Part shown: one piece after another, positions 22,858-35,069 of the stretch
Numbering within the stretch: the first letter of the stretch is position 1
Layout of the letters: the number at the start of each line of letters is the position of its first letter
Source: Corythucha ciliata
Lineage: Eukaryota > Arthropoda > Insecta > Hemiptera > Tingidae
Assembly (NCBI GenBank): GCA_038030265.1
Contig: CM075943.1
Span: 42,036,001 to 42,100,000, forward strand
Reading direction: 5' to 3'
DNA: 64,000 nt
Position numbers and translations under genes: made by a program
Notes under the pieces: generated by a model
Seen by the model: the letters and a program-made list of their open reading frames with translations, nothing else
Told to the model about the DNA's origin: nothing
The model's database searches: none

Positions 22858-23713
22858 TTAATCATGCATTTATTAAATTACCTACTTAATTAAAATGTGG
22901 CCATTAATGTGCGTGGGTGACAGGAGATTTTTTTAAAGGGCCAAACAGTAAAAAAGTGCGTCGTGTGCCTCCCGCACAGAATATCGGGCAAAGAATGGGT
23001 GCGCAGATTGGCAAGGAAGACACTTGAGTCTTGGCTACTATGAAGGGTATAGAGCTGTGTTTGCTTTCATGATAGGCAAAGCCGGCGCCGTATGATGGCC
23101 ACAAGGTTGAAGGTCTGGACTTCTGGACCCTCAAATTGATCAGTCGCTGAAAGAGTCTTCACTGTTCCGTAATTTAGTATATTGAACTTGACTCAATAAA
23201 CTCTACATATAGGCAAAAAAGCTGAGGTTCCAGTTCCGTCAAGTCGAATTTTATTATGTTCTGCAGAATGAGCACGAGGAGCTTGAACTCGTGACTCGAG
23301 GACTGAATCTCTCCTTCATGTCCTCCAAGATTCCTTTGATAAATGGTACGAATACTGTGATTCAAAGAAATCTTCAACATTCTCAGTCTGAGGATCCGGT
23401 CGATTCTTTATCCGCTGAGTAATGCGAGGCAGCGAGGCTCCTTGGTTTCAATAGATTGTGAGTTCAACAATACCTTGTTTCTTCAAACATTGTTTTAAAC
23501 TCTCGATTTGAGTTTCTTTTAACGGATTTATGAAAAATAATGCTTCCCAGCTCTTTTATCTGTTTTCCAATCTTACGGTTGATGGGGGAGGCGACTGCCC
23601 CAAACCACCAAGTAGTAGCCACCCATGCCTACGTACATCACCCATTCGAAAGCCAATCTGTTCATACCGGCAGCGAGTGTAATTTACGGCGAGCTCTCTC
23701 ATTGAAGAACAAG

Positions 23714-23889
23714 GCCGGTCGTCCACTGGGAGCGTTTTCGAGCGGCGCGACAACGAGCGTACACCTAAAAGGTTTGAATTGAATGCACTGTAGCTTAGCC
23801 TGGAGTGGACGATGTCACATTAAATTCAAGGCTTTGGAATGTTCGCTCGTTTTAGCGCCGCTCGAAAGCGCTTCCAGTGGACGACCGGC
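23714..23889. mobile_element. MITE with about 46-bp terminal inverted repeats
   Basis: The left end GCCGGTCGTCCACTGG and the right end CCAGTGGACGACCGGC are exact complements. The match continues inward through GCGTTTTCGAGCGGCGC against GCGCCGCTCGAAAGCGC and on to ACGAGCG/CGCTCGT. The 176-bp element is GC-rich at the ends and AT-rich inside. No clear target duplication, so no superfamily is assigned. Confidence 0.85.
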
Positions 23890-24049
23890 AAAAGGGAAAT
23901 GGCTACAACTATACTATACTCCTCCCTCAATCATGATCAGGATTTGTGCTCAATATTATCCAAGCTCCGATGCAGGGGCGTAGCCAGCCCGTGATCAAGG
24001 GGTGGGCAGCCAGCTAGGCACGGATCCACAGTGGGGTTCTCGTTCGCGG

Positions 24050-25090
24050 ATGAAATCTAGAAAAGGACATTTTGCGGCTAAGACTGAGGAAAAACACCCA
24101 TTCACGGCTAAAATTGAGAAATAGCGCTGGTTCACGTTAAACTTGAGAATAAATCTCGTTATTCGCGGTTGAAATTGAGAAAACACAACAATTTGCGATT
24201 TCGCGATGCAAAGTCCGGGACGGAATTAAGAAAATGCGCTAATTCACGGTTTATAGAACTCTTTTCACAGCTAAAATTGACAAAATAAATTACTCGTTCA
24301 ATGTATAGAATTGAGAAAAATCACTCATTTGCGGCTGGAATTGAGGAAAAGCGCCAATTCACGGCTAAAATTGAGAAATGGAGCTCATTCACGCAGGTAA
24401 AATTGAGAGAAGGCGCCAGTTCGTGGTTTCTCAAACATCGGTAAACATTGCGAGAAAGAGCTAATTGACCGTTTTTATACATATCTATGGCAAGTTTGCA
24501 GGTGAAATTGAGAAAGAGCATGACTTAGCGCATACATTTTTGAAAAAAGTGCTTATTCACGGCTAAAATTACGGGAAATTGTTCGTTAGCCGTTAGCCCG
24601 TGAAATTGAGGGGTCAAAATTAATGAAATTCGCTCTCACGCGGATTATATGAACCTTTTCACTGCTAAAAGGTGCTCAAGGCAGAATTAGGAAAAAACAC
24701 TAATTTGCGGCTAGAATTCAGGAAAAATGAATTGGCGAAATTGTCACCCTTTGTTGTTGATTGGTGGAATTCTCGTGGCTAAAATTGAGAAATAGCGTTC
24801 ATCTACATGTTAAATTGAGGAAAAACTGTTTTTTTGCGTATAAAACTGACAGAACGCACCAATTTGCAGATAGGCGATGCCCGGTGCTGGCCGTAATTGA
24901 AATAGTATATCAAAAATGCGTTATTTCACGGTTTTTTTGAGACCTTTTAACGGCTAAAATGAAGAAAATGGGCTAGTTCGTGTTAGAATTGAGAAAAAGC
25001 ACTCAGTTTCAGCTAAAATTAAGGAAAACGTCAATTCGAGGCTGAAAAACAGTACACATTCACGAGTAAAATCGGGGGAAAAAAACTCCG
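24050..25090 (+). repeat. Degenerate tandem array A, forward, inside the hAT-like element
   Basis: About 30-bp units (for example GGCTAAAATTGAGAAATAGC) mixed with longer units in which an extra segment like GGTTTATAGAACTCTTTTCA separates the two halves (24250, 24640, 24915). Open frames on both strands result from the units. Confidence 0.8.
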
Positions 25091-25424
25091 TGCAACTACT
25101 CTTTAGAAAAACTGGATCCACGCCTGAAGCGAAAATATCAGATGCACCATTGCCTTTTTGCAGGCTTATAACAGGATCTGGAGGTTAGAATCGCGTCAAT
25201 TCGCGGTCATCCGAGACTAAATTTGCACAGAAACGGCCATTATCCATCAAAAAATTGATATCTGCTGGAAAACTGTCGTTTGTAGCCTTCTATTTCGGAT
25301 TTTATGTCGAAAACCTGAAACTCCCCCCCCCCCCGGAAAGTGATACTTTTGGAGCTAAACAGAGCTGGCATTTCCTCTCCCACCATAAGTCTGGATGGCA
25401 CAGTGGGGTAAACACGATTTGAGC

Positions 25425-25640
25425 TAGCCAAAAACCACGAAAATTGCGCGTCGAACCTGCGAAAATGGGATTTTAGTGTGAAAAATCGGTTTCCAAGTTA
25501 AGCCGACCCTCGAAATCGGTTTGTCAGCAACAAAAATCGGCGAATTTTCAATTTATGGTGGAACCGATAAGCGAAAATGTGTTGTTTTTTTAGTGAGAAA
25601 AATCCGCAAAATTGGTTTTATGGAGAGGAATACAAGAAAG
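25425..25640 (+). repeat. Short array B, forward, inside the hAT-like element
   Basis: Five to seven decayed B units, for example CCCTCGAAATCGGTTTGTCAG and CCGCAAAATTGGTTTTATGG. Lies between the A array and the right element end. Confidence 0.6.
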
Positions 25641-26214
25641 CCAGATCAGGATTTTTTGGGGGGTGGGCAGCTGCCCCACGAAATCTGCGCTTTTGATTCT
25701 AGGGGAGGGCAACTGCCCACCCCTGCCCCCCGCTGGCTACGCCCATGCTCCGATGTAAAAGTGCTTAAGAATCCGTCCCTGTTGCCATACGTACATTATT
25801 CCGACAGAAATTTTTTATTTTCAGACCCCAAAAGTTATTCCAATTTTTTATGTCCTGTCCTCCTTTGTTCACAGGGCTAATGTAGAAGCGGTATTTCCAA
25901 GCTGGGTTTCCATGGTAGGGAGAAAGGAGATGTTTTTACAAAATATCTCCGTTTTTTCTGTTTTTTTTCGTAGAAACCAAAGTCATATGGAAACAACTTT
26001 GGTAGAAAGATATGATTGTTATACTTTTTGACATCACGACAAACGAACATTCCTAAAAATCTTAAAAATTTCATGACAGGACAGAAAAGTCTCCGTGTGT
26101 ACCGGGCTTTAAAGCTAAGGAAGGTCTCTGAATACGGCCCTAAATGATTCAAATCTGTAAAATGCCTTTTAAAGAGGCTTTTTAAAAAAGGCTCTTTAAA
26201 AAGAGTGAAGCCAG

Positions 26215-26965
26215 TGAAATTGTTTTTCTGAAAGAAGCATCCTCGTGAAATGATTGCTGACCAACGTACCAAACTCCGATTTGTCGATTTGAAGGAGCTA
26301 GGCATGCGTTTTTTTTTTGTTTTTTTTTTAAACCTTGAAATTGTGGGGTTTGAATGGTCCAAACTTAAGAAATTTGGCCTTTAGGCGAGAGAATCTTCAA
26401 ACACTATGGATTTTTGAATGAGTCAAGCCCACGAAATTTGATTTGTGTTCGAGTCAAATCCTCCATATCTCCAAATCCTCGATATCTGGAGTTAAGTTCT
26501 TTCAGAAACCAAATTTCAGAGTTCTCTTTGAGGGAAATTTTCGCGCAAACACTGCAGCGAGCTGGGGAAAACCACGAGTTATTTTAACTGCGGAAAGCCC
26601 ATCCAAAAGTAAGTTTTGGCAGAAATAAACGGACTCCGCGCAGTGACAGATTGACAGATTCAGAGGTTTTCTGGATGTTGGTGATGGAGGGGGGGGGGCA
26701 TTTAGTTGTTTTATGGTCAACTTATTGACGTCCCTATATGGACTAAATTTGCTGTAAATAATGCCAAAAATGTGTTTTGTTGGGTGGGGAGAGAGAGAAT
26801 CAGAGAATGCTCTGAATAAAACCAATTTTACGAGTGTGACTCTTCCAAAAACCAATTTCGCGGGGTTCATTCGTTGAAAAGAAAAACTAATCTCGCTGGT
26901 TTGCGGTCTTCAAGAAACAATATTCGCGGGCGTCTTATACTCAAAAAAACAATGTCATTGGTTAT
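26215..26965. repeat. Scattered B-type units in both orientations
   Basis: Forward units (GTGAAATTG, ACGAAATTTGATTTGTG) at 26215-26480 and reverse units (ACCAATTTCGCGGGG) at 26840-26965, separated by a G run and low-complexity sequence. A 161-codon open frame on the minus strand at 25877-26362 overlaps repeat sequence and has no recognisable domain. Confidence 0.45.
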
Positions 26966-27259
26966 TTGGCTCAATCCCATACCGACCACTGTAGAAGGTG
27001 TCATTGAATGACGTAGCTCGTATAAGTCCATCAATAAACAAATAACATTATGGCAAAAAGCAGCTCATTGCAACATTGGAGCTAATTAGCAACAAAATTA
27101 CTACAATTCAATTCCTACAATTGGACAAGCAAGATTGCAAGTTTCGTATACATATATATATTTGTATAAATATCAACAAAATAGCACGTTTTTGGTATAA
27201 ACATTAATGAGATGTCAAGTTCTTTGTAGTGGGCGTGGAGCCCTTATAGTCTAGGCGGC

Positions 27260-28070
27260 CCCGAGAGTGCCCAAAACTTGATGAATAGCCACAAAAGTAC
27301 ATCATTTAGAGTCAAATATCTGCAAAAGTGTAAGTTACGGGTCTGAATATTCTTAGGAATTGCGAGTTTGTTGTGTTAATTTTTTCAAAAATTTCAAGTT
27401 TTGTTTTTGTTTTTTATTAGTGGCCGCGGAACCCGGACTGGCCGGCGACGGCAGCGGCCGATGATGTCAGCCGCAAAATAACGTCACATCCGAGCTAAAG
27501 AGAGAAATTAAGAGAAATAAATTGAGAGAAATTAAAAATATCCCAGTCCAAAACATAACCGTGAAATTAAGAGTTTCTGGTCGTTATAGACCCACGTACA
27601 ATTGCAAGATACGAGATATTTGATCGGGACAAGTGATCGCGGAAATCGGACTAGCCGGCAGCGACACCGGCCAAGCTGAGTCTGGCGAATATCCACAAAA
27701 ATTGCAACATTTTTGAACTAAATATCCGAAAAAATTTGAAGTTTCGTGGCTGAATATTCGTGAAATTGCGAGTTTCAGGGCATTTTGTTTTGGTGGGCGT
27801 GCGGGCCCTGGGCTAAGCGTCCTGCCTCGACTTCACCAATAGCCTGACGAATAGCCGTATATATAAATTCAACATTTATTTTAGAGCTAAATATTGTGGG
27901 TTTACATATCCTGGTCCTAACGAGCGAAATTGCTAGTTTTCTGGCAGAATGCGTGTTTCAGGGGTAATTTTGTGGCGTTGGAAACCGGGCCGGTTATAGC
28001 GGCCAAAGCCTCGGCCGCGGAAGAAATTGCTCAATTGCAAATTTCGGCACAAGTGCGTATTTCAGGGATT
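27260..28070 (+). repeat. Array D with alternating AT-rich and GC-rich units
   Basis: AT-rich motifs such as GAATATTCGTGAAATTGCGAG and CTAAATATCCGAAAAA alternate with GC-rich blocks containing CGGACTGGCCGGC, AGCGACACCGGCC and GTGGGCGTG (27230, 27421, 27640, 27793, 27970), giving a higher-order period of roughly 150-220 bp. Purpose unknown. Confidence 0.55.
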
Positions 28071-28299
28071 TATCATGGTTTGCACTTTCGGGGGGGGGGG
28101 GGACTACTCGACTACTCCACCTCGATGGCGGACGGCGGGACCGAAGGCTCGCAAGTCTCATTCGCCGTACCCCGTACTTTAATCCACGAATTTCGTCACC
28201 CACCTGTACCCGCTACCCCTGTGAGGTGTCATCGCTCAAAAACGATGTGAATTGGCTCTTCTCCCCGGGCAATTATAGTCGGAAATCAGTACCTTTTAT

Positions 28300-28720
28300 C
28301 AATTTTGGGCCGCACTAATAGCACTTTTTCTCAATTTAATCCTCAAGTGAACCCTTTTTCACATTTTTTACTTCGAATTAACGATTTTTTGCAATTTGAC
28401 CTTCATGTTCTAACCTGGTTTTAACGTATTTTCCTAATTTCACACCCTGACATGCTGAAAATGAGGTACTTTTTACAAGCTTATCCGCGATGATAGGTTT
28501 TTCACGATGTAGCCATAACGATTTAACGAATAAGTGCGTTGTCTCAATTTTCACCGTCAATTTAACGATTTTTCCAAGCTTTCAGTCACAGAATCATGCT
28601 ATACAAAAACATGTCATTAGCGATTTTCCCGAATTCTCTCCGTTTAAGGTCTTCCGTGGATTTTGAACCTAGATGCTTGAGAAACCACGAATTAGCAATT
28701 TTGTTCAATTTTACTTCCAT
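28300..28720 (-). repeat. Degenerate tandem array A, reverse
   Basis: Units such as CACTTTTTCTCAATTTAATCC and CGAATTAGCAATTTTGTTC, reverse complements of the A unit, with a long-form unit near 28650 (GGTCTTCCGTGGATTTTG). Ends against the dispersed repeat at 28708. Confidence 0.6.
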
Positions 28721-28835
28721 GTTCCCTACGGGAATGGAAGTGTGGTGTTCGTGAAAAAAATTGAGTCCGAGCTGACATCACATTCATAATGTACAACCTC
28801 AAAAAAGTTGAAAAAAGTGGTTTTTGGCATGCCGT
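28708..28835 (-). repeat. Dispersed repeat, copy 2 (inverted relative to 8397)
   Basis: Reverse complement of 8397-8535 over most of its length, including the terminal self-complementary part (ACTTCCATGTTCCC and GGGAATGGAAGT). Abuts an A array, so it may be an element end. Confidence 0.55.
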
Positions 28836-29391
28836 CGGTCTGTCGGACTGTAAATTGCATGAAAATGAAAACCTGGCTATTTCTTAATATGAGAAGCACA
28901 AATCTGACCTTTGTTTTGAGAAAAAATCATTTATCGGACATGTTCTTTAGCTTCAAATGTGCGTTTTTCCCACTTTATCCACAAAGACCGGTAGCTACAG
29001 CTGGCTATAAATAGCCTGGAAATCTTGGTTTTTCGTCAAAAACTGGTAGTTTGACGCTGAAACTGATCTTTTGGTGTAGAAACTATTGAATTCACTCCGT
29101 CGCAATTTTCTGTACACAAATTAGTAATTAAGCATCAAAAGTGACTACGCACCTTTGAAAAACGTCCAGCTCATTTTAAAATCTTTATAACGGCTCGATC
29201 TGAAAACCAGGTCTCGACGTACAATTCTAGCAAAACAGAAGCAACAATATAATTTATGCTAGAAGAGCTGAGATTGTTTCAAGTGGGGCAACAAAAGATA
29301 AATGTCAAGTGCTCCATTTCAGATATAGAACATAACAGTAGACAGCGACAGCAGTCTTTCATCGTGTGAAGACGATTGTCAGCCATGTAAT

Positions 29392-31217
<1,826 letters not shown>

Positions 31218-31229
31218 TGTTAGCATTCA

Positions 31230-33470
31230 TTTTTTATAAATTCCTCAACGAAGGGGCGCACTGCAGTTGCATCAGTCTCTTGCTGTAAATAAATGATAGC
31301 ATGACTGCATGTTGTGAATTCAGCGGCCCGAGCGTTTCATTATTTGGAGAAAATAAAATTATTTTACACGGAAGAGAACTTCGTGAATTTCGTTGTATTG
31401 TTGATTAAAACGAATTTTTCACCCTACGTATTTCTGTGTACTGTGGCACTTGGTGAAGAGGCGGGTGGGGAGGCTTTTCCGAGTTGTACAGAATTCACTG
31501 AAGTTAGCCGAGCATATAAAAAATAGCGCCAGAGAGAAAGAGCGGAATAAAAGAGAAAAAAATTAACTTAGAGCGTAGGACGTTCCTACTAACTCTTTTT
31601 TTTCTGTCTCTCGCTTTCAACCCTCACCCCTTTTTACACCCCATTTTTAACCATACATTTCTTTCCCTCTCACTTTTTTTTTTTCTCCATTATTTTGACA
31701 AAGGCACTTTTTAAAAACCAAACTGGTTGTATTGACCACTGCCCTCCTTCCTCTCTTTTCATTGGCAGGCTATTGTAATGGACAGCTAATCATGGAGGCG
31801 GTAGAGCCAATAGGGGCCAGCCTCGTCACAAAACTCGCCCCCTTTTTTGGGGATCTAAAACCGTACGACTCTCTCTTTCTCGCAGTAGAAGTGTTGCCCA
31901 ACCCTTTCGCTCTCTTTCACCCCTTTACTCTCGTGGACTTGGATTATTTTTCATGTCGCATCCTTTTTTTTTGTGGGAGTAAATGTGCAAAAAAGTCTCA
32001 TGTTTGTCCCAGATGCAAGAATGATATAAAAGGGGCTTAGCATATTCAATGAGCCTCCCACTCCAAGTACATTATGAATGAATGAGACTCGTTTACAAAA
32101 ATACAAATGAGAAAGAGTTTTTGTTACCCTTTACTTTATTATGATAACGAGCGGTGTAATTGGGTAATTAAACCCTTGTATATAATAATTTTTTCTAGAA
32201 CTCCCCCCTCCCCTACATTTCACTTTTGCCAGCATCATTCGAGGCAGCTAAATTAACAAAAATTTCTGTTCCGTAGAAGAACCCTCAGACTTTCGACGCC
32301 CGACACCTTATCCCGCATCCCCCTCCACAAAACCAAGGGGCCTTCAAGACTTTTTCAGGGCTATAAAAACAGTAAGGTTTGCTCCAGTGAGTTGAAGGAG
32401 ATGGTGGCAGCAATAAAACCTTATATGAAAGGACGAGGGGTTTTCGCAGGGAGAGTTTTACAGCCTATTTCTTAGTGCCGAGTGTTTATTTCGCGTTCCC
32501 TCCCGCATCCCTCTCCATCCGATTCCCAACACGTCAAAAAAGACGGAAGCGTAGAAAGCGGGTGAAGAAAAAAAAAAAGCTCACAGCTTGTTCTCGGGTT
32601 TTCACCCTCTACTGCCTTATCAAAAGTACTTACAAAAAACCAGGGGGAAAACTTTGTTTTCGTCATTTGAGGAGGTTTCTCGGCATACTTTCAGGACTTA
32701 AGAGGGAAGGGAAGAGCACCATAAAATGACAAAGAAAGAGGAGTTTTAAAAAAAAGTTTTGGTATTGGGCAAAAGTGCGATGTTTCAATAATCAGCTTCT
32801 TCAACAACAAAATACGAAATAAGACCTACAGAAGAGAACGCTTCAGTTTTTTGAGCGATAACTCAAATTTTACCTTGTATAACGGAGTGGAATTTCAAAA
32901 CCTATACCCCCTGAATCTCGATTTCAAGTTCGGACACTTACCACAATTTGACTGTAATCCTTCGGTGTAGCCTTCCAATGTGTAAAGACTGTCAATAATA
33001 GGAAGACAATGTGGCCGAGAAACATGAAATTTTGTCCCCACAGGCTACAATTTTGGAGTAAATATAGGGAAAATCCTACAGGTTGAGTCTGTTGATCGAT
33101 TGAGGAGGGAAACATTCGAAGTTTTGATGGTACAGCAAACTCCTGGCTTTATGATCTCATTCAGGCTGTACAGTGAGTTTCTATAGTGTGGGAGGGAGGT
33201 GAGAGGGTAAAATTGTTCCCGAAGGAAACATTTTCGTTTCATCCTGTGCGGTGAAGTCTGGTTTATTCCGTATCCGAGGCAGACTAGTGAAGTTGCTCGC
33301 TTCCTCCATTAAAAAACCAAATAAAAGAAATTAATTTAAAGACGTAACCAACGTTACGTCTGCAGTATACTACAGCAAGTTGCCGCGCGGGAAAACAAGT
33401 GGATGAGGGGGACGGGAATCCTGTGAACATTTTGTGGACTTGTCACATCATAAACTAGCAATTTCTCAGA
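31230..33470. other. Sequence downstream of the protease gene, no further gene seen
   Basis: Pyrimidine-rich patches, T and A runs and short open frames without domains. No arrays or element ends recognised until B units start near 33480. Confidence 0.4.
31288..31293 (+). terminator. Polyadenylation signal of the aspartic protease gene
   Basis: AATAAA lies 71 nt after the TGA stop of the protease gene, a normal 3' UTR distance in compact arthropod genes. No other AATAAA was noticed between the stop and this site. Confidence 0.6.
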
Positions 33471-33479
33471 TTTCGCTCT

Positions 33480-33680
33480 AGAAAAAACCAATATCGTCGT
33501 GCAAACTGAAAAACTGTTTCCGGCAGTCTGACTCACTAAAAAAAAATCGAATTCCTCTTACTAAAAAATACATTTCTAGGATTTCACAAACTAAAAAAAC
33601 CTTTTCGTGGGTTCCTCTCGCTAAAGAACCATTTTCGCCTGTGTCTGGCTCACTCAAAATTAAGTTCGCGGCAGGGGTGC
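33480..33680 (-). repeat. Degenerate array B, reverse
   Basis: Units such as CTCACTAAAAAAAAATCG, CATTTCTAGGATTTC and CATTTTCGCCTGTGTCTGGC. Just after it, CAGGGGTGCCGCC at 33673 looks like a hAT-like left end, but no partner was found. Confidence 0.5.
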
Positions 33681-34269
33681 CGCCAATCATTGTGCCAGCA
33701 GGAGGGCAGCCCGGTCAGAGATGGATCTCATTAAACGGCACGACTGATCGAACATTGGTTTTGATTTTCGGATCCTCCGTGTAGAAAACACCCGAGATGC
33801 GCGGATTCGTCCAATTTTCAAGTTTAGTCATTTTTTGCCAACATTACTCACATCTTACATTGATGCGTTCGAGATATGATAATAGTTGACTATGATAATA
33901 GTTGGACGTGGTTTATGAGTCGCCCAGACAATAATAAATCGCGTGAAATGCAGCCGGACTCGTCTGACAATCACCTCGTCAGAGCTCCTCAGACGGAGGA
34001 AAAAATGAGCATTTTTGCATTAATATAATTTATAATAACATTTTTGGTTGATTTTCTCGCCCCAGAGCAGCCTATCTAAGTCCACCAGTTTGCCAGAGTC
34101 CAGCCTCTTACTCGTACTTCATGCGACAAATGCGCCTTCGTCATTTGCAGGTACACTCGTGCGGGCCCCCGACGAAAACGTGCGCCTAGCGGATGCTTTA
34201 AGGCGCAGGGCTGACTATTGCACGATGCATGGTCGCTGTCCAAGCGAAAGTGTTTTTTTTTAAAGCCAA

Positions 34270-34505
34270 TGAAACCGTTTATATGTTCTTCTATGTTCGC
34301 GAGGGCAAACCTTGCGAACCTATATATGCTTTTTTCGTGAGCAAATCATGTTAGTACTACTCCAGTCCTCAACACAAGATTTTCTTTTGAGGGCTGGCAC
34401 CAGGAGAAAAAATTGCACTAATTTCTTTAAAAATAGTATCGTGTTATGTAATTGTACGTTGGATCTCCAAGTGCAAATAAAACTAATTTGAATTTGAATT
34501 TGAAA
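34270..34505 (+). mobile_element. Probable 3' end of a truncated LINE or similar retroelement
   Basis: Ends in GCAAATAAAACTAATTTG followed by AATTTGAATTTG repeats, the simple-sequence tail style of many arthropod non-LTR elements, inserted at the start of B units. No reverse transcriptase frame remains. A short hairpin, GTTCGC and GCGAAC, lies at 34295-34319. Confidence 0.4.
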
Positions 34506-34835
34506 AATCCCTCAAAATTGGTTCCTAGCTAGCGAAATCATTTTTTTTTAGCTAGGAAAGCCCACGTGACATTGGTTTTTCATTGGTGTGCCATGCGTCC
34601 CAAAATCCCGCTGACCCAGTTTCATTGTCTAATTCAAGAATCAATGCCGTGGAAAATACAAATTTCGTTTCACTCCCCCCCCCCCACCAAATCGCTCGTC
34701 AGGCTCACTAAAAAATCAATTACATGAATTTTTCTCACTATACTTAGTATAAGTATATTCAGGACCATTTTCGAGGGTCGAGGGATTTCTGTTTTAAAAC
34801 CCCGATTTCATGGGTTTTATGACTCGCTGCAGGAA
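34505..34835. repeat. Scattered B-type units
   Basis: A forward unit (CAAAATTGGTTCC) and then reverse units (CTCACTAAAAAATCAATTAC) around a C run at 34675. Strongly decayed. Confidence 0.4.
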
Positions 34836-35029
34836 ACCCATCTTTGCTGTGTCTGTAGAAGTGACTGTTAAATGTGTATTGCCCCCTGCTCTATTCAGAT
34901 TACAGAATACAGACGTGTAACAAACACTGAGGTCTTGGAGGGGAAATACCAGCTCATTCTCACCCTTACATCATTCAATCTTATCAGAGAAGCTGCTTGC
35001 CCAACTGTATGGTTGAGAGATGACTAGGT

Positions 35030-35064
35030 GCTTGTTGAGGACTATAACTTGACGGTTTACTGGC
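35030..35064 (+). repeat. Dispersed repeat shared with 58081-58114
   Basis: GCTTGTTGAGGACTATAACT and the following 14 bases occur at both places with two differences. Both lie a few hundred bases from B arrays, so it may be a flank of a B-bearing element. Confidence 0.55.
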
Positions 35065-35069
35065 CTGCG

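Larger units (their letters stand above)
23973..25747. mobile_element. hAT-like element with perfect 8-bp duplication, filled with A and B arrays
   Basis: The ends CAGGGGCGTAGCCAGC and GCTGGCTACGCCCATG are inverted copies. CTCCGATG stands directly outside both (23965-23972, 25748-25755), a perfect 8-bp hAT-type duplication. The 1775-bp interior has no transposase frame. It holds array A (24050-25090), a C run at 25321, then array B (25425-25640). Its right subterminal segment (25660-25747) recurs at 14900-14990 and in part at 7545-7610, marking a family. The perfect duplication suggests this copy is younger than its internal arrays look. Confidence 0.85.

Noticed and set aside
25877..26362. 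161-codon minus-strand open frame as a gene
   Set aside because: Low-complexity Lys/Phe-rich product without domains, overlapping MITE fragments and B-like units; no splice context.
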